From JAKJEP01 sp964580995 (GTDB taxonomy: Bacteria > Planctomycetota > Phycisphaerae > Sedimentisphaerales > SM23-30), in the NCBI GenBank assembly GCA_964580995.1, contig CAZOMV010000088.1, positions 1 through 25,282 on the forward strand: DNA of 25,282 bases, in the 5' to 3' direction. Numbering within the stretch: the first letter of the stretch is position 1; each line of letters opens with the position of its first letter. Below, one piece after another: positions 7,848 through 15,881 of the stretch. The notes under the pieces are model-generated. The model worked only from the letters and a program-made list of their open reading frames with translations. It ran no database searches and had not been told where the DNA came from. Position numbers and translations under genes: made by a program.

Positions 7848-8974
7848 GCAATCGAGCGGTATTTTTAGACCGGGATGGAACGATCATCGAGCATTACGAT
7901 TATCTGACGGATATCAACCAGCTCCAGTTGATGCCCACCACCCCGGCGGCCATGCGATTGCTCAAGGACCGCGGGTTCCTGCTGGTGATGATCACCAACC
8001 AGGCCGGGGTGGCGAAGGGGATGATTACGGAGAAAAAGCTGTTGGAAATTCACGATCATCTGAAGCAGATGCTGGCGGAGAAAGGTGCCTATCTGGATCA
8101 GATTTATTACTGTCCTTATCATCCGGAAGGGGTGGTGGAGCGGTACCGGCGGGACAGCGAACTGCGGAAGCCGGCGCCGGGAATGCTCCTGCTGGCGGCG
8201 GAAGAACTGGATATCGATCTGGAGCAAAGCTGGATGGTGGGCGATGATGACCGGGATATCGAAGCGGGGCAAAATGCCGGTTGCCGGACTATCCTTCTGG
8301 AGAACCGCGGCTCATCGCTGGTAAAAAGAGGAAAATCGAAGCCGGATTTTCAAGCTGTCAATCTGAAAGAGGCGGCGAATCTGATTGTTCGCTATGCGGA
8401 GGTTCCCCCTGTTCCGCAGGCGGTCACTCCGGTGAACCCGATTTTGGATTCACAACCTGTGGAGCCGGTTTATCCCAACCTCCAGCCGGAACCCTGCCGT
8501 GACCCGGAAGCATTCGACGTTCCGGATTCGATTGATGAAAAAACACCGGAACAACCGGAGCCCTTTTCAAAAAATCCCATAGAGGATGAGGAGGCCGTAT
8601 TCAGCGAATCCGTTCGCTTCCAGGAAATTGCCCGTCGGAAAGCCCGGATCAAAAGTGTGCATGGTACGGAAGATTCGAAGAGAAAAACAAAGCACAGGGA
8701 TCATGCCCTGGATGAATCGGCGGATACCCATATTCTGCTGGCGGAGATTTTGCGTGAGATCAAACATTGGAATCGCCAGCATAATTTCACGGAATTTTCG
8801 ATTCCGAAGCTCATGGCAGGTCTGGTGCAGATGGTTGTGCTGTTTTGTTTGATTCTGGCATTCTGGTTCGGCAGCGGAGTGGAGCCGCGGATGGACATCG
8901 TGCAGATCTGCCTGATTCTGGCGATGATTTTTCAGACGATGACCCTGACGTTTCTGATTATGCACAAACAGTAA
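7844..8974 (+). CDS. gmhB: Heptose bisphosphatase GmhB with C-terminal membrane anchor
   Basis: Residues 1-185 are an HAD-type phosphatase that removes the 7-phosphate of heptose 1,7-bisphosphate: FLDRDGTI (Asp9, Asp11), ITNQAG (51-55), RKPAPGM (Lys109), VGDDDRDIEAG (Asp134-138). E. coli GmhB binds zinc through CPHH plus CDC; here CPYH is kept (Cys90, His93) but the second pair is replaced by DSEL at 104-107, so the zinc site looks incomplete. Residues about 187-320 are a Pro/Glu-rich then charged linker. Residues about 322-343 and 351-373 are two hydrophobic helices ending six residues or fewer from the C-terminus. A normal GmhB is about 190 residues, so half of this 376-residue protein is extra and would tether the enzyme to the inner membrane. 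It overlaps hldE by ATGA. Confidence 0.9.
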   Translation: MSNRAVFLDRDGTIIEHYDYLTDINQLQLMPTTPAAMRLLKDRGFLLVMITNQAGVAKGMITEKKLLEIHDHLKQMLAEKGAYLDQIYYCPYHPEGVVERYRRDSELRKPAPGMLLLAAEELDIDLEQSWMVGDDDRDIEAGQNAGCRTILLENRGSSLVKRGKSKPDFQAVNLKEAANLIVRYAEVPPVPQAVTPVNPILDSQPVEPVYPNLQPEPCRDPEAFDVPDSIDEKTPEQPEPFSKNPIEDEEAVFSESVRFQEIARRKARIKSVHGTEDSKRKTKHRDHALDESADTHILLAEILREIKHWNRQHNFTEFSIPKLMAGLVQMVVLFCLILAFWFGSGVEPRMDIVQICLILAMIFQTMTLTFLIMHKQ

Positions 8975-9009
8975 AGAGGGAGTAAATCCCCCCGCGATTT
9001 GTTTTATGT

Positions 9010-11007
9010 ATGAACGGATTACAATCGGCAAAAAAAATATTAGTAATGCTTCCCAACCCGATGGGGGATGCAATCCTGAGCGGGCCGGCATTGCGTTATC
9101 TGCGGCAGCGGCAGCCGGATTGTGCCATTACGCTGTTGGGCAATCCGACCGCTATCGAAATTCTCAAGGGAAATCCCTGGTCTGACACCTGCCTGACCTG
9201 GCCAACCGATAAAAACCGCAGGCGGGGATTCTGGGCTATCGCCAAATGGCTGTGGGGTTTTCAATTTGACGCGGTTATCCTGCTGCCTAATTCATTCCGC
9301 AGTGCTGCATTAGTCTATGCGGCGGGCATCCCGCAGCGGATCGGCTATGACCGCGACTGCCGAAAGATATTGTTAACCCATCCGGTACCGGCAATTCGGA
9401 TTCAAGGCCGCTTCCTGCCCCTGTCCATGCTGGATTACTATGGGTATCTGATGGAACAGGCGGTCGGAGCCGGACAGAAGCTGAATTATTTTACCAGCGG
9501 GAATCATCTGGAACTATTCACCTGCCAGCAGGACCGCCAACAGGTGGGCGATTTATTCAAACGCTGGAAGATCGCCTCACCCCAGCGTCTGGTCATGCTG
9601 GTTCCGGGCGGCGCTTTCGGGGGCAGTAAGTGGTGGCCGGCAGAACGGTTCGCACAATTGGCGGATCAGTTCACTGAAAAAGGATATCCGGTGGTACTCT
9701 CCTGTGCCCCCAATGAAACGGAAAAAAAGATTGCCGCTGTCATTCTGGCACAAGTAACACGACCGGTATTCAATCTGTTGGATGAAGGTTTATCGCTGGG
9801 CGGGCTGAAAGAGTTAATTCGCCGCTCTGCCCTGGTTATCAGCAATGACACCGGCCCCTGCCACATCGCCGCCGGTTTCCAGGTGCCGCTGGTCACTCTT
9901 TTTGGCCCGACGGATCCGCGCTGGACCGCTACCGGATATAAAAAGGAAATTCGCCTGCGTGTCGATGTGCCGTGCGGGCCCTGCCAGCAGGATACCTGCC
10001 CGCTCGATCATCGCTGTTTGAACGAGATCCGTGTGGAGGATGTTTGGGCAGCCGCGATGAAACAGCTTACCAGGCAAGATCGGAACGAAAATGCTGCCCC
10101 AAATACCGATTCCATCTGCGGAACATATTATTCCCCTTATTCAGAATCCTTTATGCCGCTGCCGGACGGAGGTGGGTTGGTTCACAAAGGGTACCGGGAT
10201 TTGCTGGTTCAAAATCAGTTGTCCACTACACAGGAGGTATTTGCCTATCAGCAGGGCCGGCGGCTGGAGAAGCCGGGGCTGGGCCAGCGTGAGCGGATTC
10301 GTATCGAATTGCCCCATCAGGGGAAACAAGTCGCACTGTATCTAAAGCGATATGGGAAACCTTCGTTCCGCCAGTTGTGCAAACGATGGTGGCTGGGGAG
10401 GAGTAAAACCGCAACCGCCGACAGCGATTTCTATGCTGCAATCCGGTTGGCCGAATATGGAATTTCCGTTCCGCGTCCGATCGCGCTGGGCCGGCAGATG
10501 GGCCGGGTGGGTGAGCTGCGCAGCTTTGTCCTTACGGAAGAACTGCCCCATGCCGATGCGCTGGAAAGGCTCCTGCCCCAGCGGCGGCAGGGCAATAAAA
10601 CGGAATATGCATTACTGAATGACAGAAAAAAACTGATTGAACAGATCGCGTTGCTGGTACGGCAATTACACCGGAGCGGTTTTTACCATCGGGATTTATA
10701 TCTTTCGCATATTTTTCTCTGCCAGGAGGCATCCGGTCTTGAGAAGTTATGCCTGATCGATCTGCAGCGGGTATTTCAGCCGCGACTTTGCCGGCGGCGC
10801 TGGCAGGTCAAGGATCTGGCCCAGCTTTATTATTCTTCACGAGAGTACGGCAATCGAGGGGATATTCTGCGTTTTCTGAAATTCTATTTCCAGTGTGACC
10901 GGCTGGACAACTCCCACAAGCAAATCGTTCGTGCGGTGGCACGCAAAACCCGCCGAATTGCCCGGCACGATCATAACCGATTAGAGAGGCACCGGGAAAA
11001 CCCATGA
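9010..11007 (+). CDS. Heptosyltransferase-sugar kinase fusion (WaaF-like + WaaP/InaA-like)
   Basis: A 665-residue two-domain protein. Residues 8-355 are a GT9 ADP-heptose:LPS heptosyltransferase: LPNPMGDAILSGPALRYL near the N-terminus, VPGGAFGGSKWWP (198-210), SNDTGPCHIAAG (278-289), LFGPTDPRWT and the Cys-rich CGPCQQDTCP (322-331) typical of WaaF. Residues about 385-650 are a kinase fold of the Kdo/WaaP/InaA type: candidate Lys in LYLKRYGK (443-450), catalytic HRDLYLSHIF (560-569, Asp562) and metal-binding LIDLQR (582-587, Asp584). The natural reading is transfer of a heptose to the inner core followed by its phosphorylation, at the cytoplasmic face of the inner membrane. It starts 35 nt after gmhB with no obvious Shine-Dalgarno at normal spacing, and overlaps the next gene by ATGA. 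Confidence 0.9.
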   Translation: MNGLQSAKKILVMLPNPMGDAILSGPALRYLRQRQPDCAITLLGNPTAIEILKGNPWSDTCLTWPTDKNRRRGFWAIAKWLWGFQFDAVILLPNSFRSAALVYAAGIPQRIGYDRDCRKILLTHPVPAIRIQGRFLPLSMLDYYGYLMEQAVGAGQKLNYFTSGNHLELFTCQQDRQQVGDLFKRWKIASPQRLVMLVPGGAFGGSKWWPAERFAQLADQFTEKGYPVVLSCAPNETEKKIAAVILAQVTRPVFNLLDEGLSLGGLKELIRRSALVISNDTGPCHIAAGFQVPLVTLFGPTDPRWTATGYKKEIRLRVDVPCGPCQQDTCPLDHRCLNEIRVEDVWAAAMKQLTRQDRNENAAPNTDSICGTYYSPYSESFMPLPDGGGLVHKGYRDLLVQNQLSTTQEVFAYQQGRRLEKPGLGQRERIRIELPHQGKQVALYLKRYGKPSFRQLCKRWWLGRSKTATADSDFYAAIRLAEYGISVPRPIALGRQMGRVGELRSFVLTEELPHADALERLLPQRRQGNKTEYALLNDRKKLIEQIALLVRQLHRSGFYHRDLYLSHIFLCQEASGLEKLCLIDLQRVFQPRLCRRRWQVKDLAQLYYSSREYGNRGDILRFLKFYFQCDRLDNSHKQIVRAVARKTRRIARHDHNRLERHRENP

Positions 11008-12200
11008 AAGTAGCCCTGATCACAGAAAATTTTGACACCCGGCGGGGCGGGGCGGAACGTTCCACCTTCGAGCTGGCACACTGCCTGTGTGAGCTGGGTG
11101 CTCAAGTTACACTCGTGGCCGGCCAAATCACAAATCAGGACCAATCGAATTTGCCATTTGCCCTGCATCCCCTGTCACTGCCGGGAATCACCCGCCTGTC
11201 CCGCTGGCGCAACTTGGAACCTGCTTTGGCAAGCTATCTGGCCCGATCCGATTTTGATATCGTCCACAGCATGATTCCCCTTCTTGGTGCGGATATCTAT
11301 CAGCCGCGGGGCGGGAGCATCCGGTATAGTGCCCAGCGCCATGCCCATTCCTATTCCAACCCCTGGATCAGGCGTTTCAAACAGAATACCGCTTTTCTGA
11401 ATCTTACTCGGCAGGCACAAATCAAAAGCGAACGAAAATTATGCCATGCCGAACGCGGTCCGGTCATCGCCGCCTTGAGCCAGTATGTGAAGGATCAATT
11501 CAAAACCGGTTACAACCTTGCGGATCATCGCATCCGGGTCATACGAAACGGCATCCTGCCCGACCTCCTGCTTTCGGAGGAAGCTCGCCAACAAGGTGAA
11601 AACCTGCGTCAGCTTTATACCAAACACAAAGACTTCACGCTTTTTGTTTTTGCCGCAGTGAATTTTCGCCTGAAGGGATTAGGCTGGCTGATGGAAGCGG
11701 CCCGCCAAACGGCGGAGCAACTGACGTCTTCGCATCGTGACTTCCGCATTCTGGTCATCGGCAGCAAAAATTATGAAAAATACTGGCAGCGATCGAATCA
11801 ACTGGGCCTGGGAGAACGAATGATTTTTACCGGGGCCACCCAATCCATGCCCGCCGTCCTGCAGATGTGCGATGCCGTGGTCCTGCCCAGCTACAACGAT
11901 GCCTGTTCGCGGCTGGTGCTGGAGGGCCTGGCCGCCGGCAAGCCCGCCATTACCACCCGTTTCAACGGTGCCTGCGATTTCCTGGGCCGGGGCCGGTACG
12001 GCTGTATCATCGAAACCTGCGATGATACCGAGGCTCTTGCTCAGGCCCTGCTGCAACTGTGCCGCCGGAAGAATCTGGAACAAATGAAGCGGGCCATTCA
12101 AGAGGATAAAATTCACGAACAGGTTTCGATGGTTCGTCATGCCCGCGAACTATTGGAATTATATCGGCAGATTGTGCATAATAAATCAGGGACCTATTAG
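11004..12200 (+). CDS. GT4 glycosyltransferase, WaaG-like
   Basis: A 398-residue GT-B glycosyltransferase that probably adds a hexose to the LPS core. The N-terminal domain begins MKVALITENFDTRRGGAERS, with the glycine-rich acceptor/donor loop; 'GADIYQPRGGSIRY' at about 95-108 parallels the DVYFAADVCY region of E. coli WaaG. The C-terminal nucleotide-sugar domain includes VNFRLKGLGWLMEA (219-232), VIGSKN and the E-x7-E-type motif NDACSRLVLEGLAAGKP (298-314), in which the first acid is Asp299 and the second Glu307. There is no membrane segment. Specificity cannot be read from sequence; the WaaG resemblance and its position after the heptosyltransferase support a core-sugar role. Confidence 0.85.
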   Translation: MKVALITENFDTRRGGAERSTFELAHCLCELGAQVTLVAGQITNQDQSNLPFALHPLSLPGITRLSRWRNLEPALASYLARSDFDIVHSMIPLLGADIYQPRGGSIRYSAQRHAHSYSNPWIRRFKQNTAFLNLTRQAQIKSERKLCHAERGPVIAALSQYVKDQFKTGYNLADHRIRVIRNGILPDLLLSEEARQQGENLRQLYTKHKDFTLFVFAAVNFRLKGLGWLMEAARQTAEQLTSSHRDFRILVIGSKNYEKYWQRSNQLGLGERMIFTGATQSMPAVLQMCDAVVLPSYNDACSRLVLEGLAAGKPAITTRFNGACDFLGRGRYGCIIETCDDTEALAQALLQLCRRKNLEQMKRAIQEDKIHEQVSMVRHARELLELYRQIVHNKSGTY

Positions 12201-12227
12201 GCCGGTGTTTCGGGTGGAAGAGGTGGT

Positions 12228-13373
12228 ATGATGAAAGAACAGGAAGAACGCAAAAAATGGCTCCATCTGCATCTGACCAGCGGATTGGGTTCCAAGACGT
12301 TTACACAGTTACGGCAGGCACTGGGCGGTGTGGATGAGATCCTTACTGCCGGCCCGGGTAAGCTGGCATCGGTGCCGGGAATCGGACACAAAAAAGCGGA
12401 AATGATCGCGAAAAACCGGGATGCAGTGGATGTGGATGCCGAATGGGAATTGGGCCGGAAGCTGGGCATCACGATTCTTACCGTGGAGTGCGAAGAATAT
12501 CCCAAATTATTAAAACAGATTGACGACCCGCCGCAAGTGCTTTATGTTCAGGGGCAACTAACACGAGCGGATCAACTGGCGGTGGCGGTAGTGGGGTCGC
12601 GTAATTGCAGCCAGTACGGCCAAGAGCAGGCCTCGCGGCTGAGCCATATGCTGGCGGCAGCCGGGGTGACCATTGTATCGGGCCTGGCCCGCGGCATCGA
12701 TACCGCCGCCCATCGCGGGGCCATCGCCGCCGACGGTAGAACCATCGCCGTGCAGGGGCGCGGCCTCGAAAAAATCTACCCGCCGGAAAATGAGGACCTG
12801 GCCAAGAGAATCAGGCAATCGGGAGCGGTCATCAGCGAGTTTCCGCTGCGCTATGAGCCGCTGCCGACTACGTTTCCGGCTCGGAACCGGATCATTTCCG
12901 GCCTGTCCCTGGGCACGATTCTGGTGGAGGCCCGGCCTCGAAGCGGCGCTTTGATTACCACCCGGCTGGCGATGGAACAAAACCGCGAGGTGCTGGCCGT
13001 ACCGGGACGGGTGGATTCACCGGGCAGTTTTGGTCCGCATCAGTTGATTAAGGATGGCGCAAAACTGGTGGAAAATGTGGACGACATCCTCGATGCCCTG
13101 GGGGTTATTGGCGGGCTTATGAAAGATCATGCCGGTGAAGTTTCCGCCGCGGAAGAAAACGATCATGAGCCGACGTTGTTTGATATTGGGCAAATTCCCC
13201 TGACCCGAGAAGAAACGGCGGTTCTGAACTGTCTGGATGAACACCCGATCCATATCGACGAAATCATTTCCGGCAGCGACCTTTCCCCCGGCCAGGTGAA
13301 TGCCGCGGTGATTTCCTTACAGCTTAAAAGCGTGGTAAAACAACTACCGGGCAGCTACTATAAAAAGAAGTAA
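12228..13373 (+). CDS. dprA: DNA processing protein DprA
   Basis: A 381-residue DprA that binds single-stranded DNA and loads RecA during natural transformation, in the cytoplasm. Order: helix-hairpin-helix-like N-terminus (LTSGLGSKTF, VPGIGHKKAEM, about 16-62), Rossmann-type core with VVGSRNCSQYG, VSGLARGIDTAAHRGA, FPARNRIISGLS, EARPRSGALIT and VLAVPGRVDSPGS, then a C-terminal winged helix (about 322-378: LTREETAVLNCLDEHPIHI). The length is normal. Two adjacent ATGs occur (12228 and 12231); AAGAGG at 12218-12223 is better spaced for the second. It follows the glycosyltransferase by 27 nt and is the last plus-strand gene of the operon, converging on the signalling operon 51 bp away. No strong terminator is visible between them. 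Confidence 0.95.
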   Translation: MMKEQEERKKWLHLHLTSGLGSKTFTQLRQALGGVDEILTAGPGKLASVPGIGHKKAEMIAKNRDAVDVDAEWELGRKLGITILTVECEEYPKLLKQIDDPPQVLYVQGQLTRADQLAVAVVGSRNCSQYGQEQASRLSHMLAAAGVTIVSGLARGIDTAAHRGAIAADGRTIAVQGRGLEKIYPPENEDLAKRIRQSGAVISEFPLRYEPLPTTFPARNRIISGLSLGTILVEARPRSGALITTRLAMEQNREVLAVPGRVDSPGSFGPHQLIKDGAKLVENVDDILDALGVIGGLMKDHAGEVSAAEENDHEPTLFDIGQIPLTREETAVLNCLDEHPIHIDEIISGSDLSPGQVNAAVISLQLKSVVKQLPGSYYKKK

Positions 13374-13424
13374 ATTCCCTGCCAACCCGATCCAGGTTTT
13401 CTCTGTTCTTTTTACGTCTGTTTT

Positions 13425-14636
13425 TCAACAGGTGATTTTGGATTTCCCCAGACAGGCTTCCCGCCAGACCGGCAGACGATCGGACAATCCCAATTCTTCC
13501 AGATGCCCGATGCACGGTTTCATGGTCTGGCTGGCCGGGCCAGGGGAATTTTCATGGGAGAATAGGTTGGCAATGCAGACGGCCGTCAAAACCGAAAATG
13601 CTTTATAGGGAGATTCCTGCGGATTATGATGAAATAACAGCGTTTCGATAATGGGCGTTTTAAACCCCCACAATCCCAATAGATACGCTCCCACTTCGGC
13701 ATGGGTTGCCCCGATCCTTTGCCGTTCCGCCTCAAAAAGAGAAATGTTTTCCTGTTGGGCCGCCGCAATCGTCTGGTCATATTCATCCGGCAGTTTGGTC
13801 GCAAAAATCAATTTGCCGACATCATGCAGCATGCCTGAAAGCAGCGCATAATCCACTATGATAGAATCCACCTGTTCGATCTGGGCAATATGTTTGGCAT
13901 GCTCACCCACTTCCATACAATGCCGCCATAAAGAATGAATGGAAAATTGTTTCAGATGGGCCGTCTCAAAACAGGAAAATATTTTCGCCGAGATAGCCAG
14001 CGTCCGGATGGTCTCCAGCCCCAGCAGAATCACTGCCTGCGAAAGGTTCTGCACATGCTGCCGGACGCCAAAAAAGGCGGAATTCACCATTTGCAATATC
14101 TTGACGGTCATCCCCACATCCTGCAAAATAATGCCGCTGACTTTTTGAATGGAAGCGTCTTCCGAATGGAGTTCTTCGATCAGTTCGGAATAAAAAGACG
14201 AAATACAGGGCAGTGATTCCAATTGCGCAACCAGGGCCTGAAGTTTCGGATTGGCCAGGACTTTCTGAAAGGAACACACGTGGGTGATGGTGGTTTTGAG
14301 GGTTTCGGCATCGCAGGGTTTCGGCAAATACTGATGAACCGGTCCCACCGTTCGCAGCACTTCCGCCTTGGAAGATTGGCCGGACAGGGCAATTCGTACC
14401 ATCTGCGGGTATTTTCTTTTTACGATCTCCAGCAGATCCGCCCCATGCATACCCGGCATGCGCATATCCGAGACGATCACATCATAGGCCTTGCTGTCCA
14501 GCTCCCGCAGGGCCTCCTCTCCGCTTCCGGCGAAAACCATATCCCACTGGTTCCGCATGACGCGCAGCATACGCCGCAGACCTTCCAGAACCCGAATCTC
14601 GTCATCCACAAAGATTATTTTTTTCCTGTCGCTCAT
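13425..14636 (-). CDS. Response regulator with HDOD output domain
   Basis: A 403-residue cytoplasmic regulator. Residues 5-125 are a receiver domain (IIFVDDE at 7-13, phospho-acceptor Asp57 in VIVSDMRMPG, Thr/Ser switch in IALSG, Lys106 in LPKP). Residues about 132-345 are an HDOD domain (LPCISSFYSELIEEL, then ILQMVNSAFFG and ILLGLETIRTLAIS); it retains LHDVGK at 270-275, a real HD pair, although HDOD domains are usually regarded as non-catalytic. The remainder has no known motif. It overlaps the upstream kinase by ATGA, so it is the obvious partner of that kinase and the last gene of the minus-strand signalling operon. The output could be protein-protein signalling rather than DNA binding. 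Confidence 0.9.
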   Translation of the reverse strand: MSDRKKIIFVDDEIRVLEGLRRMLRVMRNQWDMVFAGSGEEALRELDSKAYDVIVSDMRMPGMHGADLLEIVKRKYPQMVRIALSGQSSKAEVLRTVGPVHQYLPKPCDAETLKTTITHVCSFQKVLANPKLQALVAQLESLPCISSFYSELIEELHSEDASIQKVSGIILQDVGMTVKILQMVNSAFFGVRQHVQNLSQAVILLGLETIRTLAISAKIFSCFETAHLKQFSIHSLWRHCMEVGEHAKHIAQIEQVDSIIVDYALLSGMLHDVGKLIFATKLPDEYDQTIAAAQQENISLFEAERQRIGATHAEVGAYLLGLWGFKTPIIETLLFHHNPQESPYKAFSVLTAVCIANLFSHENSPGPASQTMKPCIGHLEELGLSDRLPVWREACLGKSKITC

Positions 14637-15871
14637 GCTACTACCGGATTCTCCTTTCCGGCGGGTTGAGACTGCATCGGGATACGAATGATAAAGGTGG
14701 TGCCTTTTCCCACTTCCGTCTCAAAAGTCAGCGTTCCCTGATGTTTATCGGTTACAATCCCATGCGAAATGGCCAGCCCCTGCCCCTGTCCTTCCCCGAC
14801 ATCTTTGGTGGTAAAAAACGGATTGAATATCTTATCCCGGATCTCCTCCGGAATCCCTGTGCCGGTATCGGATATCCGGATTTCCGCATTGGTGCCTCTT
14901 TGCCGGGAACGGATGGTAATGAGGCCTTTTTCCGGACCGCCCTCTCCGACCACATCCGCAATCGCATCGGCCGCATTGATAATCAGCGCCAGGATCACCT
15001 GATTCAGTTCAATCGGCAGACAGGAAACCAGGGGCAGATCGCTATCCAGATCCGTTTCCAGATCCGCCACCTCTTTCCACCGGTTCCGGGAGATGGTAAT
15101 CGTACTCTGAATGGATCGGTTAATATCAACATCCTGCTTGCCGCTGGTCCCCGGATGGGCAAACTCTTTCATGGCGCGCACAATATGCGATACATGTTCG
15201 ATCCCTTCCTGCGACTGCCGGATCGCCTTGGGCAATTCTTCCGCCAGAAAAGCGGCATCGATTTCCCGGCTCAGGGCATCAATCTCCGCAACCAGCGGGC
15301 GGATCTCCGGAATCTCGCGGCAGGCCTCCACCATCTGCGCGTATTTCGCAAAAAGTTTTTTCCCGTCTTCCAGGGCTTCCAGAACAAACTGTATATTGTC
15401 CCCTATATATTGGGTGGGCGTATTGATTTCATGGGCAATCCCCGCCGCCAACTGGCCGATGGATTCCAGCTTTTGCGACTGGGCCAACTGCGATTGCAAT
15501 TCAATCATGCGCTCCCCTACTTTCAGCCGGGCCAGCAGCTCGTCCTTCTGAAAGGGTTTGGTGACATAATCATTCGCTCCCGCCTGCAGAGCGGCGGCGA
15601 TATTTTCCGTTCCTTCTTTGGCCGTCAGCAGAATCACGTAGGTCAGACTGGCCTTGTGTTCCTGCTCCAGCTTGCCGCATATTTCCACCCCGCTCAGGCC
15701 CGGCATCATCCAGTCCAGGATCGCCAGCCGAATACCCGAGTCCTGCTTTAGAATCTCCCAGGCTCGCAACCCGTCTTCCGCGGCGAATACGGTATATCCA
15801 TTTTTTTCCAGTGTGCTTTGTAGAAGTTTTCGCGTTACGATATGATCGTCCGCAATCAGTACCTTAGCCAT
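14633..15871 (-). CDS. REC-HisKA-HATPase sensor kinase (soluble)
   Basis: A 412-residue kinase with no membrane segment. Residues 1-120 are a receiver (VLIADDH; phospho-acceptor Asp53 in AILDWMMPGLSG; Lys106 in TKPF). Then comes HisKA with LAAGIAHEINTPTQYIGDN (His147), a helical insert at about 165-240, and a HATPase with NAADAIAD (N box), ISDTGTGIP (G1), FNPFFTTK and GQGQGLAIS (G2). The start at ATG 15871 is chosen because AGGAG lies 7 nt upstream and the receiver begins right after it; the longer frame to 15904 runs into the preceding gene. It lies 10 nt after the hybrid kinase. A receiver in front of a kinase suggests it takes phosphate from the Hpt domain of the hybrid kinase and relays it to the HDOD regulator. 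Confidence 0.9.
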   Translation of the reverse strand: MAKVLIADDHIVTRKLLQSTLEKNGYTVFAAEDGLRAWEILKQDSGIRLAILDWMMPGLSGVEICGKLEQEHKASLTYVILLTAKEGTENIAAALQAGANDYVTKPFQKDELLARLKVGERMIELQSQLAQSQKLESIGQLAAGIAHEINTPTQYIGDNIQFVLEALEDGKKLFAKYAQMVEACREIPEIRPLVAEIDALSREIDAAFLAEELPKAIRQSQEGIEHVSHIVRAMKEFAHPGTSGKQDVDINRSIQSTITISRNRWKEVADLETDLDSDLPLVSCLPIELNQVILALIINAADAIADVVGEGGPEKGLITIRSRQRGTNAEIRISDTGTGIPEEIRDKIFNPFFTTKDVGEGQGQGLAISHGIVTDKHQGTLTFETEVGKGTTFIIRIPMQSQPAGKENPVVA

Positions 15872-15881
15872 TGATTTTCTC

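Noticed and set aside
13374..13424. Possible bidirectional terminator between dprA and the HDOD gene
   Set aside because: Only 4-5 bp stems (for example CTGTT-TTTC-AACAG) were found, without a correctly placed T-run on either strand.
14666..15751. 361-codon plus-strand frame
   Set aside because: Antisense shadow of the REC-HisKA-HATPase gene; its Gln/Arg/Phe-rich product has no recognisable domain.
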